A DNA stretch of 64,000 nt from Microbacterium excoecariae (lineage in GTDB: Bacteria; Actinomycetota; Actinomycetes; Actinomycetales; Microbacteriaceae): NCBI RefSeq assembly GCF_011326725.1, contig NZ_JAANCO010000001.1, positions 124,001 to 188,000 of the forward strand, in the 5' to 3' direction. This document shows positions 51,389-60,434 of this stretch, piece by piece. The stretch's first letter is position 1; every line of letters starts with the position of its first letter. Under the pieces are notes generated by a model, which searched no databases, was not told the DNA's origin, and saw nothing but the letters and a program-made list of their open reading frames with translations. A program made the position numbers and the translations under genes.

Positions 51389-52753
51389 TCAGGCCGAGAG
51401 GCCGCCGAGCGTCCGCGGGCGCACGATGAACCACAGCGCCGCGGCGCCGAGGAGCGCGCAGGCGATCATGATCGACGCCATGGAGGCGGGGGTGATGCCG
51501 CTGGCCGCCGAGACGAGGCCGACGAGCGGCGAGATGATCCCCGCGACGCCGTTGTTCGCCGCGCCGAGGACCGACGCGGCCGTGCCGGCCGCGTCGGGGT
51601 GCCGGTCGAGTGCGAGCACCTGCGCGCAGGGGAACGTGAACCCGCACGAGGTCATGAACAGGAACAGCGGCACGATCACACCCCAGGGGCCCGGCACGAG
51701 CGCCGAGGTGATCGGGATCGCGGCCGACGTGACCACGAGGGCCCCCGTCGAGAAGGCGAGCACCCACTGCGGGCCGAACCGGGCCGCCAGCCGCGCCGCG
51801 ATCTGGTTGCCGAGGATGAGCCCCGCCGAGTTCGCCGCGAACACGAGCCCGTACTGCATGGTCGTCAGCCCGAACGTCTCCTGGAACAGGAACGACGAGG
51901 ACGACAGGTAGGAGAACAGGCCCGAGAAGGTCATGGCGCCGATGATGAGCACGCCCACGTAGACGCGGTCGGAGAACACGACGCGGTAGCGGTGGCGGAT
52001 CGAGACGGTGTCGGCCGTCGCCCGGTCGCTCGCGGGCCGCGTCTCGGGGAGAGCAAACAGGGCGCACAGGAGGATCGCGAGCCCGTAGCCGAACAGGACG
52101 ACGAAGATGCCGCGCCACGGCATGACCTCGAGCAGGGCGGATCCGATCAGCGGCGCGATCACCGGCGCCACGCCCGTCACGAGCGCGAGCCGGGAGAGCA
52201 TGATGACGAGCCGGCGCCCGCCGAACAGGTCGCGCACCATCGCCATCGCGACGACGCCGCCGCCGGCCGCGCCGATGCCCATGAGGACGCGCGCGGCGCC
52301 GAGCAGCTCGAGCGAGGGCGCGAGCGCGGCGCCGAGGCTCGCGACGAGGTGCAGGCTCGTGGCGATGAGGAGCGGCGTGCGCCGGCCCACCTTGTCGCTT
52401 AGGGGGCCGACGATGAGCTGACCGAGCGCGAAGCCCACCATCGTGCCCGTGAGGGTGAGCTGCACCGCGGCGCTCGTCGTCTGGAAGTCGTCTTCCAGGA
52501 GCGGAAACGCCGGCAGGTAGAGGTCGACCGTGAAGGGCCCGAGCGCCGTGAGCGCGCCGAGGAGCAGGACGTACGCGAAGCGCCGCGCGCTCGAGAGCTG
52601 ATCGCCCTTGTGGACGTGCGCCGTCTCGCCGCCCGCCGAGCGGACCGCGTCCGGCACGAGCATCGACCCCGTCGGGATCGGGATCATGCCCGTCGCGGTC
52701 GGGATGATGCCGGTCGGCGGGTGCGCGCTGGAGTCGCGGGCGTCGTTCGTCAC
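51389..52753 (-). CDS. Bcr/CflA-type MFS drug exporter
   Basis: Twelve-helix MFS transporter of 454 residues of the Bcr/CflA family: GPFTVDLYLPAFP in helix 1, VGPLSDKVGRRTPLL after helix 2 and RVLMGIGAAGGGVVAMAMVRDLF in helix 4. The N terminus carries an odd repetitive stretch (PTGIIPTATGMIPIPTGSM) before the first helix. The GTG at 52753 is my choice but lacks a ribosome site; internal ATGs near MIPIP or MLVPD are possible. Converges on the other MFS gene with a 13-bp gap. Confidence 0.85.
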   Translation of the reverse strand: MTNDARDSSAHPPTGIIPTATGMIPIPTGSMLVPDAVRSAGGETAHVHKGDQLSSARRFAYVLLLGALTALGPFTVDLYLPAFPLLEDDFQTTSAAVQLTLTGTMVGFALGQLIVGPLSDKVGRRTPLLIATSLHLVASLGAALAPSLELLGAARVLMGIGAAGGGVVAMAMVRDLFGGRRLVIMLSRLALVTGVAPVIAPLIGSALLEVMPWRGIFVVLFGYGLAILLCALFALPETRPASDRATADTVSIRHRYRVVFSDRVYVGVLIIGAMTFSGLFSYLSSSSFLFQETFGLTTMQYGLVFAANSAGLILGNQIAARLAARFGPQWVLAFSTGALVVTSAAIPITSALVPGPWGVIVPLFLFMTSCGFTFPCAQVLALDRHPDAAGTAASVLGAANNGVAGIISPLVGLVSAASGITPASMASIMIACALLGAAALWFIVRPRTLGGLSA

Positions 52754-52850
52754 GCGGAATCGCTTTCGCTCGGGGGTGTGCGGGGGATTTCTCGCGACGT
52801 TAGAGCATCGCGCGCGCGGCCCGCCAGCGACCCGCGCGGGGTGGGGAAAC

Positions 52851-52890
52851 GACGAACCGCCGGCGGGCATTCCCCGTCCGGCGGTTCGTC
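52851..52890 (-). terminator. Stem-loop after rhaB
   Basis: GACGAACCGCCGG (52851-52863) and CCGGCGGTTCGTC (52878-52890) form a perfect 13-bp stem with a 14-base loop, ten bases after the kinase stop on the reverse strand. The following sequence reads GTTTCC, a weak T stretch; probably the transcript end of the rhamnose kinase. Confidence 0.7.
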
Positions 52891-52900
52891 CTGCATGTCC

Positions 52901-54316
52901 TCAGACCCGCGGGGCGTATCGCGTCGGGGGGAACGCCTCGGCCACGACGGCCCGCAGGGCCTCGAGGTCACCCGAGACGAACCCGGCCGTGCGGCCCTGG
53001 ATGAGCAGGTTGCCGATCGCCGTGGCCTCCACGGGTCCCGCCTCGACCGAGACGCCGGCGCGATCCGCCGTGAGCTGGCAGAGGAGGGTGTTGAGGGATC
53101 CGCCCCCGACGATGTGGATCGTCTCGACGGGGATCCCCGACAGCTCCGAGGCGGTGCGCACGGCGCCCGCGAAGGCCTCCGCGAGGCTCTCCACGATCGA
53201 CCGGGCGAACTCGGCGCGCGTGGCCGGCACCGGCTGGTCGTGCTCGCGCAGCCAGGTGGCGATGCGGCCCGGCATGTCGCCCGGGGGCATGAAGACCGGG
53301 TCGTTGGCGTCGAAGATTCCGACGGGGGTGCGCACCTCGGCGGCCTGGGCGAGGAGGGCGGGCAGATCGACCTTCTCGGCGCCCGGCTCGCGCTCCCACT
53401 CGCGAATCGTCTCGCTCAGCAGCCACAGGCCCATCACGTTGTGAAGGAAGCGCGTGCGGCCGTCGACGCCGCCCTCGTTCGTGAAGTTCGCCTCCCGCGC
53501 CGCGTCGGTGAGGACGGGCGTCTCGGTCTCGACGCCCACGAGGCCCCACGTGCCGCACGAGATGTACGCCGCGCGATCCGCCCGCATGGGCACCGCGAGC
53601 ACCGCGGAGGCGGTGTCGTGGGATCCGACCGCGACGACCGGAGCGGATCCGCCGAGCTCCCGCGCGACGTGCGGCAGGAGGTCACCGACGCGCTCGCCCG
53701 GGTCCACGAGGCGAGGGAGGATCCGTGCCGGGACCCCGAGGCGGGTCGCGAGGTCGGTGTCCCAGTTCTTCGTCCGGACGTCGAGCAGGCCGGTCGTTGA
53801 CGCGTTGGTGCGCTCGGCGACGCGCTCGCCCGTGAGCATCCAGCCGAACAGGTCGGGAACGAGGAGCATCGCGTCGGCGAGGCCCAGCATGCCCTCCTCG
53901 CGCTCACACGCGAGCTGGTACAGCGTGTTGAACGGGAGGAACTGGAGGCCGTTGCGGCGGTAGAGCTCGGCGAAGGGCACGTCGGCGTGCACGGCCTCGA
54001 CGCCGCGCGCCGTGCGCTCGTCGCGGTAGTGGAAGGGCGTGCCGAGCATGCGGTCGCCGCGCATGAGCGCGTAGTCCACGGCCCACGAGTCGACGCCGAT
54101 CGAGGCGATGCCGGGCTCGTCGCGGAAGGCCGCGGCCAGCCCGTCGAGGGCCCCGCGGTACAGGGCGACGAGGTCCCAGTGCAGGCCGCTCGGCGTCGTG
54201 ACGGGCGCGTTCGGGAAGCGCCCGACCGTGGTCATGTCGAGCGAGCCGTCGGCGAAGCGCCCGACGATCACGCGCCCGCTCGTGGCGCCGAGGTCAACGG
54301 CGGCGACGGCGTTCAT
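52901..54316 (-). CDS. rhaB: L-rhamnulokinase
   Basis: FGGY-family kinase of 471 residues phosphorylating L-rhamnulose at O-1. The N-terminal ATPase fold AAVDLGATSGRVIVG, the substrate region SIGVDSWAVDYALM, SHDTASAVLAVP, and phosphate-binding VGGGSLNTLLCQL match RhaB. It lies downstream of the aldolase gene on the same strand, separated by two family B repeats. With isomerase, aldolase fusion and mutarotase it completes the phosphorylated rhamnose route. Confidence 0.94.
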   Translation of the reverse strand: MNAVAAVDLGATSGRVIVGRFADGSLDMTTVGRFPNAPVTTPSGLHWDLVALYRGALDGLAAAFRDEPGIASIGVDSWAVDYALMRGDRMLGTPFHYRDERTARGVEAVHADVPFAELYRRNGLQFLPFNTLYQLACEREEGMLGLADAMLLVPDLFGWMLTGERVAERTNASTTGLLDVRTKNWDTDLATRLGVPARILPRLVDPGERVGDLLPHVARELGGSAPVVAVGSHDTASAVLAVPMRADRAAYISCGTWGLVGVETETPVLTDAAREANFTNEGGVDGRTRFLHNVMGLWLLSETIREWEREPGAEKVDLPALLAQAAEVRTPVGIFDANDPVFMPPGDMPGRIATWLREHDQPVPATRAEFARSIVESLAEAFAGAVRTASELSGIPVETIHIVGGGSLNTLLCQLTADRAGVSVEAGPVEATAIGNLLIQGRTAGFVSGDLEALRAVVAEAFPPTRYAPRV

Positions 54317-54333
54317 CGCGCGACCCCCGGCTC

Positions 54334-54418
54334 CACCACAACGCCGTCAATATTCGGGCGGTCGGCTCGATACGCGGCGTGTCGCGCGGATCCGGAAAAA
54401 ACTGACTGCATGGTGTTG
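54334..54418. repeat. Family B repeat, copy 3 (degenerate)
   Basis: About 85 bp. The left end CACAACGCCGTCAAT and the right end ACTGACTGCATGGTGTTG are both diverged from the consensus CAACACAACGCAGTCAAT, but spacing and a core GCGGATCCGG agree with the other copies. Lies just upstream of the rhaB start. Confidence 0.8.
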
Positions 54419-54486
54419 CCGCCTCCTGCGCCGGCGCCGGGCTCCGCGAGGCGGATCCGGGTTACGTCACTCATGGTGTTGTCTTC

Positions 54487-54572
54487 GAACACAATGCAGT
54501 CAATTTCCCACCCGGGCGCCGGCGTTGCAGGGAACGCGGCTCACCGGGCGAAAAATTGACTGCGTTATGTCG
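54487..54572. repeat. Family B repeat, copy 4
   Basis: 86 bp with ends GAACACAATGCAGTCAATT and AATTGACTGCGTTATGTCG, each carrying one to two changes from consensus. It ends eight bases from the aldolase-dehydrogenase stop codon on the reverse strand. Confidence 0.88.
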
Positions 54573-54579
54573 GGCGAGG

Positions 54580-56616
54580 TCAGCGGACGAAGGCCTGCGC
54601 GACGCCCGAGTCGACGGGGATGTGGAGCCCGGTCGTGCGCGTGAGCTCGGGGCCCGTCAGCACGTACACGGCGTCGGCGACGTTCTCCGGCACGACCTCG
54701 CGCTTGAGGATCGTGCGGTTCGCGTAGAACTGGCCGAGGTCCTCCTCGTTGACGCCGTAGGTCGCCGCGCGCTGCGCGCCCCAGCCGCCCGCAAAGATCC
54801 CGGATCCGCGCACCACGCCGTCGGGGTTGATGCCGTTGACGCGCACGCCGTGCTCGCCGAGCTCGACCGCCAGCAGGCGCACCTGGTGCGCCTGGTCGGC
54901 CTTCGTCGCGGAGTACGCGATGTTGTTGGGGCCCGCGAACACCGAGTTCTTGGACGAGATGTAGATGATGTCGCCGCCCATGCCCTGCTCGATGAGCGGC
55001 GTCGCGGCCGCCTTCGAGACGAGGAAGGATCCCTTCGCCATCACGTCGTGCTGCAGGTCCCAGTCCTTCTCGGTCGTCTCGAGCAGCGGCTTGGACAGCG
55101 ACAGGCCCGCGTTGTTGACGACGAGGTCGATGCCGCCGAACGCGAGGAGCGCGGCGTCGATCGAGGCCTTCACGGCCTGCTCGTCGGCGACGTTCGCGGC
55201 GACGCCCACGGCGACGTCGGGGCCGCCGATCTCGGCCGCGGCCGCCTGGGCCTTGGCGAGGTCGAGGTCGGCGATCACGACGCACGCGCCCTCGGAGGCG
55301 AGGCGCTTGGCGATGGCCTTGCCGATGCCGCTGGCGGCACCCGTGACGAACGCGATGCGCCCCTGGTGCGTCTTCGGCGCGGGCGTCCGCTGGAGCTTGG
55401 CCTCCTCGAGGGCCCAGTACTCGATGCGGAACTTCTCCGACTCGGCGATGGGCGCGTACGTCGACAGCGCCTCGGCGCCGCGCATGACGTTGATCGCGTT
55501 GACGTAGAACTCGCCGGCGACGCGGGCGGTCTGCTTGTTCTTGCCGTAGCTGAACATGCCGACGCCCGGCACCAGGACGATGAGCGGATCCGCTCCGCGC
55601 ATCGCGGGGCTGTCCTCGTCCGCGTGGCGGTCGTAGTACGCCGCATAGTCGGCGCGGTACGCCTCGTGCAGCTCCTTCAGGCGGGCGATCGAGTCCTCGA
55701 CGGACGCGTCGGCCGGCAGGTCGAGGATGAGCGGCTTGACCTTGGTGCGGAGGAAGTGGTCCGGGCAGCTCGTGCCGAGCTCGGCGAGCGCGGGGGCCTT
55801 CTCGGAGGCGAGGAAGTCCGTGACGACCTCGGCGTCGGTGAAGTGGCCGACCATGGGCGCGTCGGTCGAGGCGAGGCCGCGGATCGTCGCGGCGAGCGCG
55901 GCCGCCTTCGCGCGGCGCTCGGCCTCGGGGAGGGCCTCGTAGCCGGCGCGAACGGATCCGAACGGCTCCGCCGTGCCGTGCTCGGCGATGTACGCCGCGG
56001 CGGTGGAGATGATCCAGAGCGAGTTCTGCTCGCTCTCCTCGCTCGTGTCGCCCCAGGCCGTGATGCCGTGGCCGCCGAGGATCGTACCGATCGCCTGCGG
56101 GTTGGCCTTCTTGATCTCGGCGATGTCGAGGCCCAGCTGGAAGCCGGGGCGGCGCCACGGCACCCACACGACCTTGTCGCCGAAGATCTTCCGCGTCAGC
56201 TCCTCGCCGTCGACGGCGGTCGCGATCGCGATGCCGCTGTCGGGGTGGAGGTGGTCGACGTGCGCCGCGTCGACGAGGCCGTGCATGGCCGTGTCGATGG
56301 ACGGCGCCGCGCCGCCCTTGCCGTGCAGGCAGTAGTCGAAGGCGGCGACCATCTCGTCCTCGCGGTCGATGCCGGGGTAGACGTTCACGAGCGCGCGCAT
56401 GCGGTCGAGGCGGAGGGCGGCGAGGCCCTTCTCCGTGAGCGTGCCGAGGTCGCCGCCGGATCCCTTGACCCACAGCAGCTCGACGGGCTCGCCCGTCACG
56501 GGGTCGATCTCGGTGCCCTTCGCCGACGTGTTGCCGCCGGCGTAGTTCGTGTTCTGGGGGTCGGAACCGAGGCGGTTCGACCGGGTGATCAGGTCTTCGA
56601 CGGTGGGGTTCGTCAT
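54580..56616 (-). CDS. rhaEW: Bifunctional rhamnulose-1-phosphate aldolase / lactaldehyde dehydrogenase
   Basis: Fusion of 678 residues. The N-terminal class II aldolase (about 1-400) shows NYAGGNTSAKG, WVKGSGGDLG, zinc-ligand region HVDHLHPDS and ILGGHGITAWG; it splits rhamnulose 1-phosphate into dihydroxyacetone phosphate and L-lactaldehyde. The C-terminal SDR (about 425-678) shows TGAASGIGKA, NNAG, the Ser in IYISSKNS and Tyr/Lys in YSATKADQAH; it oxidises lactaldehyde. Same architecture as Bacillus RhaEW. A start at 56616 fits the aldolase N terminus; its ribosome site is weak. Coupled with rhaI and rhaB. Confidence 0.94.
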   Translation of the reverse strand: MTNPTVEDLITRSNRLGSDPQNTNYAGGNTSAKGTEIDPVTGEPVELLWVKGSGGDLGTLTEKGLAALRLDRMRALVNVYPGIDREDEMVAAFDYCLHGKGGAAPSIDTAMHGLVDAAHVDHLHPDSGIAIATAVDGEELTRKIFGDKVVWVPWRRPGFQLGLDIAEIKKANPQAIGTILGGHGITAWGDTSEESEQNSLWIISTAAAYIAEHGTAEPFGSVRAGYEALPEAERRAKAAALAATIRGLASTDAPMVGHFTDAEVVTDFLASEKAPALAELGTSCPDHFLRTKVKPLILDLPADASVEDSIARLKELHEAYRADYAAYYDRHADEDSPAMRGADPLIVLVPGVGMFSYGKNKQTARVAGEFYVNAINVMRGAEALSTYAPIAESEKFRIEYWALEEAKLQRTPAPKTHQGRIAFVTGAASGIGKAIAKRLASEGACVVIADLDLAKAQAAAAEIGGPDVAVGVAANVADEQAVKASIDAALLAFGGIDLVVNNAGLSLSKPLLETTEKDWDLQHDVMAKGSFLVSKAAATPLIEQGMGGDIIYISSKNSVFAGPNNIAYSATKADQAHQVRLLAVELGEHGVRVNGINPDGVVRGSGIFAGGWGAQRAATYGVNEEDLGQFYANRTILKREVVPENVADAVYVLTGPELTRTTGLHIPVDSGVAQAFVR

Positions 56617-56657
56617 GGGTGTCTCTCTCGTAGCTTCGCGGGCGAAGAACAGGGGGG

Positions 56658-57494
56658 TCAGGAGGTGGTCAGGCGCCGGACGAACGTGTCGATCGTCGGC
56701 GTGAAGCCGGGCTCGTCGGGGCGGTTGAGGTGGCCGTGGCGGGTGCCGGGCTCGACGCAATACGCCACGTCGGCGCCGGCCGCCTCGAGCGCGGCGGCGA
56801 ACGCCGCGGCCGACACACGCAGCTCATCGACGTCGCTCGCGACGATCGTCGTGGCGGGGAAGCCCGCGAGACCGCCGGCCGTGCCGGGGGCGGCGATCTC
56901 GTCCGCCGACTCCGCGGATCCGCCGAGGTAGTTCTCGTACATCGCCCGCACGACGGCGGGCGAGAACTGCTCGGTTAGCCCCGCGGCGGCGAGCGCGTCG
57001 GTGAGGTCCGCCGGCACGGCCGGCTGGATCGCGTGCAGCGTGGGGTAGGCGAGGACGAGGTGGGCGGGGAGCGCCGCGCCGGCGCGCACGAGGCGGAGCG
57101 CCGCGCCGGCCGCGAGGTTCGCGCCCGCGCTCGCCCCGCCGAGGGCGACGGATCCGGGATCCGCTCCCCACTCGGCCGCGTGCGCGCGCGCCCACGCGAA
57201 GGCCGCGCCGACCTCCTCGCTCGCGACGGGGTAGTGCACCCCCGCCCGGTCCTCGTCGCCCCACCGGGAACCGGCCACGACGGGGGCGAGCCGGTAGTCG
57301 ACCGAGACGGTGGGGACGCCGCGCGCCGCGAACGCGCGCGCGACGGCGTCCCCCTCGGGCATGTCCACGGATCCGGCGGCGAACCCGCCGCCGTGCGCCC
57401 AGACGAGCGCGGATCCGCTCGGGCGATCCGCCGGGTACACGCGCACACCGAGCGGGCCGTGCGGCCCCTCGATCGTCGTGTCCCGGGGATCCAT
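56658..57494 (-). CDS. Alpha/beta hydrolase (HSL/acetyl-hydrolase type)
   Basis: Hydrolase of 278 residues: HGGGF oxyanion motif at 34-38, nucleophile Ser122 in GGASAGANL, Asp in VASDVDELR and His in TRHGHLNRPDEPG. No signal peptide. It overlaps the isomerase stop by one base and is embedded between rhaI and the aldolase fusion, so it probably deacylates a rhamnoside or rhamnogalacturonan fragment inside the cell. Family firm, substrate inferred. Confidence 0.87.
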   Translation of the reverse strand: MDPRDTTIEGPHGPLGVRVYPADRPSGSALVWAHGGGFAAGSVDMPEGDAVARAFAARGVPTVSVDYRLAPVVAGSRWGDEDRAGVHYPVASEEVGAAFAWARAHAAEWGADPGSVALGGASAGANLAAGAALRLVRAGAALPAHLVLAYPTLHAIQPAVPADLTDALAAAGLTEQFSPAVVRAMYENYLGGSAESADEIAAPGTAGGLAGFPATTIVASDVDELRVSAAAFAAALEAAGADVAYCVEPGTRHGHLNRPDEPGFTPTIDTFVRRLTTS

Positions 57495-58657
57495 CACGCG
57501 CCCCAGCCGGCCTGGGTGCCGCCGACGCGCTCGGCCTCGATCTTCTCCTGGTAGCCGGAGGCGAGGTAGGCCGCCATCGGGTCCTCGGGGAGGCCGCGGC
57601 CGGCACGCCACTCCGCGAGCGCGGGGCGCACGTCGGTGTAGAACGCGTCCATGAAGACCTGGTGCGCGGCGAGGGGGTCGCCGGCGATCTGGGCCTGGCG
57701 CAGCGCGTCGGTGTCGACGAGGAGCGCGCGGGCCGTCATCTCCTGCACGTTCAGGACGGAGCGGGTCTGGCCGAGGATCTTGTTCTCGACGTTGTGGCAC
57801 TGGTCGAGCATGAACTGCACGTCGGGGTTGTTCAGGCCCCCGCCGCGCACGACCTCGAAGACGATGCGGAACAGCTGGAACGGATCCGCGGATCCGACGA
57901 TGAGATCGTCGTCCGCGTAGAAGCGGCTGTTGAAGTCGAAGGAGCCGAGCTTGCCGAGGCGCAGCAGCTGCATGACGATGAACTCGATGTTCGTGCCGGG
58001 CGCGTGGTGGCCCGTGTCGAGGCACACGAGCGCCTTGTCACCGAGGGCCGAGACCTGGGCGTAGGAGGTGCCCCAGTCCGGAACATCGGTGTGGTAGAAC
58101 GCCGGCTCGAAGAACTTGTACTCGAGCACGAGGCGCTGGTCGTCGCCGAGGCGCGCGTAGATCTTCTCGAGCGAGTCGTGCAGGCGGTCCTGGCGGCCGC
58201 GCATGTCGGCCTGGCCCGGGTAGTTCGACCCCTCGGCGAGCCAGATCTTCAGGTCGCGCGAGCCGGTCTTGTCCATCACGTCGATGCACGCGAGGTGGTG
58301 GTCGATCGCCTTGGTGCGGATCCGCGCGTCCTCGTGCGTGAGGGCGCCGAACTTGTAGTCGTCGTCCTGGAACGTGTTCGAGTTGATCGTGCCGAGCGCG
58401 ACGCCCTCGTCCTCCGCGTGCTTGCGGAGGTCGTCGAAGTCGCTCATGTCCCACGGAATGTGGAGCGCGACGGTCGGGGCGAGGCCCGTGAGCTTGTGGA
58501 CCTGCGCGGCGTCGGAGATCTTCTCGAACGGATCCCGCGGGGTGCCGGCGGTCTGGAACACCTTGAAGCGCGTGCCGGAGTTGCCGAACGCCCACGAGGG
58601 GAGCTCGATGGCCTGCTTCTCGAGCTGGTTGAGGATGTCCTGGGAGAGGGTCGTCAT
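57494..58657 (-). CDS. rhaI: L-rhamnose isomerase
   Basis: Converts L-rhamnose to L-rhamnulose; metal-dependent xylose-isomerase-like TIM barrel of 387 residues. Conserved regions are IKxWLAEGSNYPGQ-type KIWLAEGSNYPGQ, VLEYKFFEPAFYHTD (Glu ligand), VCLDTGHHAPGTNIE (Asp/His) and FDFNSRFYADDDL. Resembles the shorter RhaI type of Pseudomonas stutzeri rather than E. coli RhaA. AAAGGCGGGG precedes the ATG. Upstream neighbour is the mutarotase. Confidence 0.94.
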   Translation of the reverse strand: MTTLSQDILNQLEKQAIELPSWAFGNSGTRFKVFQTAGTPRDPFEKISDAAQVHKLTGLAPTVALHIPWDMSDFDDLRKHAEDEGVALGTINSNTFQDDDYKFGALTHEDARIRTKAIDHHLACIDVMDKTGSRDLKIWLAEGSNYPGQADMRGRQDRLHDSLEKIYARLGDDQRLVLEYKFFEPAFYHTDVPDWGTSYAQVSALGDKALVCLDTGHHAPGTNIEFIVMQLLRLGKLGSFDFNSRFYADDDLIVGSADPFQLFRIVFEVVRGGGLNNPDVQFMLDQCHNVENKILGQTRSVLNVQEMTARALLVDTDALRQAQIAGDPLAAHQVFMDAFYTDVRPALAEWRAGRGLPEDPMAAYLASGYQEKIEAERVGGTQAGWGA

Positions 58658-58730
58658 GTCGGCCCCGCCTTTCTCTGTATGCGTGTGTCGGATGCGGGGG
58701 CGGCCATCGTCGGACGCCCCGCGTGGGTCG

Positions 58731-59102
58731 TTAGTCGCGGGCGCGTGCGGCGCGCAGCTGGGATTCGAGGTGGAACACCTCGGGGAAGGTCTGGGCGTTC
58801 TGGTCGGCGCGGCCCTCCTGCGCGACGAAGAAGGGGGCCATCTCTGCCTCCCAGCGCGCGGCGACCTCGCTCGCGGCGAGATAGGCCTGGGATGCGGCGT
58901 CGTCGTCCGTCTCGTAGAAGCCGACGAGCTCGCCGCCGCCGACGTGGAAGATCGAGTAGTTGCGGCGCCCCGACGCGGCGATCTCTTCGAGCATCTCGGG
59001 CCAGACGGGGTCGTGCCGGCGCATGTACTCGTCGAGCATGTCGGGCTTCACGCGCAGTCGGAACGCCACGCGCACGGGCGCGGCATCGGGTTCGCTCGCC
59101 AT
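58731..59102 (-). CDS. rhaM: L-rhamnose mutarotase
   Basis: Small enzyme of 123 residues interconverting alpha and beta L-rhamnose before isomerisation. Typical features are AFRLRVKPDMLDEYMRRHDPVWPEM and a His-containing NYSIFHVGGGELVGFYE, with the C-terminal VFHLE. Strong ribosome site GGAGG seven bases before the ATG. First gene of the reverse rhamnose operon, with a LacI-type operator immediately upstream. Confidence 0.94.
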   Translation of the reverse strand: MASEPDAAPVRVAFRLRVKPDMLDEYMRRHDPVWPEMLEEIAASGRRNYSIFHVGGGELVGFYETDDDAASQAYLAASEVAARWEAEMAPFFVAQEGRADQNAQTFPEVFHLESQLRAARARD

Positions 59103-59121
59103 CGAGGCACCTCCGGGTTTA

Positions 59122-59133
59122 TGAATCGTTTCA
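59122..59133. promoter_or_regulatory. LacI-type operator, TGAAWCGWTTCA class, rhaM promoter
   Basis: TGAATCGTTTCA, nearly symmetric, 19 bp upstream of rhaM. The same class occurs at 63891 before the MFS gene, and as near matches at 19474 and 20917. The likely binder is the divergent LacI regulator encoded at 59373. Confidence 0.75.
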
Positions 59134-59201
59134 TTATGGCCCGGATTCGCGGTGGCCGCAAGCCCGGGCCGCGGCACTCGCCGTCGCCCCGACCGACCCG
59201 A

Positions 59202-59289
59202 CCAACACAACGCAGTCAATTCGCGGGATCGGCGCGACGAACATGCGGATCCGGGGGCGCGGCGCCGAAAATTGACTGCATTGTGTTGG
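59202..59289. repeat. Family B repeat, copy 5
   Basis: 88 bp with ends CCAACACAACGCAGTCAATT and AATTGACTGCATTGTGTTGG (one mismatch) and core ATGCGGATCCGG. It lies between the divergent rhaM and LacI genes, so it is not simply a terminator. Confidence 0.92.
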
Positions 59290-59372
59290 GGAGACGGGGC
59301 GGGCGGACTGTGGCCGCGCGGGGCGGCACGGCCGCGGACGGCTAGGATCCTGGAGATAGTCCAGGAGGTCGG

Positions 59373-60398
59373 ATGGCGGTCAGCATTCGCGACGTCGCGA
59401 ACCAGGCGGGCGTCTCGGTGGGCACCGTGTCGAACGTGCTCAACCGCCCCGAGTCGGTGGCGGCCCACACGGTCGACCGTGTGCGCGCGGCGATCGACGC
59501 GCTCGGCTATGTGCGCAACGACGCGGCGCGGCAGCTGCGCGCCGGCCGCTCCGACACCGTCGGCCTCGTCGTGCTCGACGCCGGCAACCCGTTCTTCAGC
59601 GACCTCGCGCGCGGCGCGGAAGACGCCGCCGCGGAGCGCGGACTCTCGGTCCTCCTCGGCAATAGCGACGAGCGGCCCGACCGCGAGGACGCGTACCTCG
59701 GCCTGTTCGAGGAGCAGCGCGTCCGGGGCGTCCTCCTCTCCCCCAGCTCGGAGCGGCTCGAGACGGCGGAGCGCCTGCGCGCGCACGGGATCCCCGTCGT
59801 GCTCGTCGACCGTTCCGCCCCCGGATCCCCCTTCTCCTCCGTCGCCGTCGACGACGAGCACGGCGGCTACATCGCCGCCCGGCACCTTCTCGATCAGGGC
59901 CGCCGCCGCATCGCGTTCGTCGGCGGCCAGCGCTCGCTCCGGCAGGTCGCCGACCGCCTCGCGGGCGCCGAGCGCGCCGCGGCGGAGACCCCCGGCGCCC
60001 GGGTCGAGCACGTGCCGACCGAGCAGCTCACGGTGCTCGCGGGGCGCGAGGCCGGCGCGGCGCTGGGGGCTCGCGCGCCCCGCCCCGACGCAGTCTTCGC
60101 CGTGAACGACCTCGTCGCCCTCGGCGTCATGCAGGCGCTCGTGATGCTCGGATCCGTCCGGATCCCCGAGGACGTCGCCCTCATCGGATACGACGACATC
60201 GCCTTCGCGCAGTCCGCCGTCGTGCCGCTGACCTCGATCCGGCAGCCCGCGCATCTCATCGGGTCCACCGCCCTCGCGCTGCTCGACGCCCTCGCGGCGG
60301 ATCCGACCCGCGCGCCCGAGACGATCGAGTTCGACCCCGAGCTCGTCGTGCGCGCGTCGACGGGGGCGCGACGCGAATCGGGCACTGACCCGTCGTAG
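59373..60398 (+). CDS. LacI-family regulator of rhamnose genes
   Basis: Repressor of 341 residues: HTH VSIRDVANQAGVSVGTVSNVLN, hinge AARQLRAGRS, and sensor with LVVLDAGNPFFSDLARGAEDAA and FAVNDLVALGVMQALV. GGAGG lies four bases before the ATG, and a TAGGAT -10-like box lies near 59344. Divergent from rhaM, it most likely controls the TGAAWCGWTTCA sites. Its DNA-contacting helix resembles that of the regulator at 13110. Confidence 0.92.
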   Translation: MAVSIRDVANQAGVSVGTVSNVLNRPESVAAHTVDRVRAAIDALGYVRNDAARQLRAGRSDTVGLVVLDAGNPFFSDLARGAEDAAAERGLSVLLGNSDERPDREDAYLGLFEEQRVRGVLLSPSSERLETAERLRAHGIPVVLVDRSAPGSPFSSVAVDDEHGGYIAARHLLDQGRRRIAFVGGQRSLRQVADRLAGAERAAAETPGARVEHVPTEQLTVLAGREAGAALGARAPRPDAVFAVNDLVALGVMQALVMLGSVRIPEDVALIGYDDIAFAQSAVVPLTSIRQPAHLIGSTALALLDALAADPTRAPETIEFDPELVVRASTGARRESGTDPS

Positions 60399-60434
60399 TC
60401 CCCCCGCGCGGGGCGCCGACGCGGCGCGCGCGGC

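Noticed and set aside
16791..59289. Family B elements as insertion-sequence ends
   Set aside because: Each pair of ends encloses only about 50 bp and no transposase is present in the window; they are reported as repeats only.
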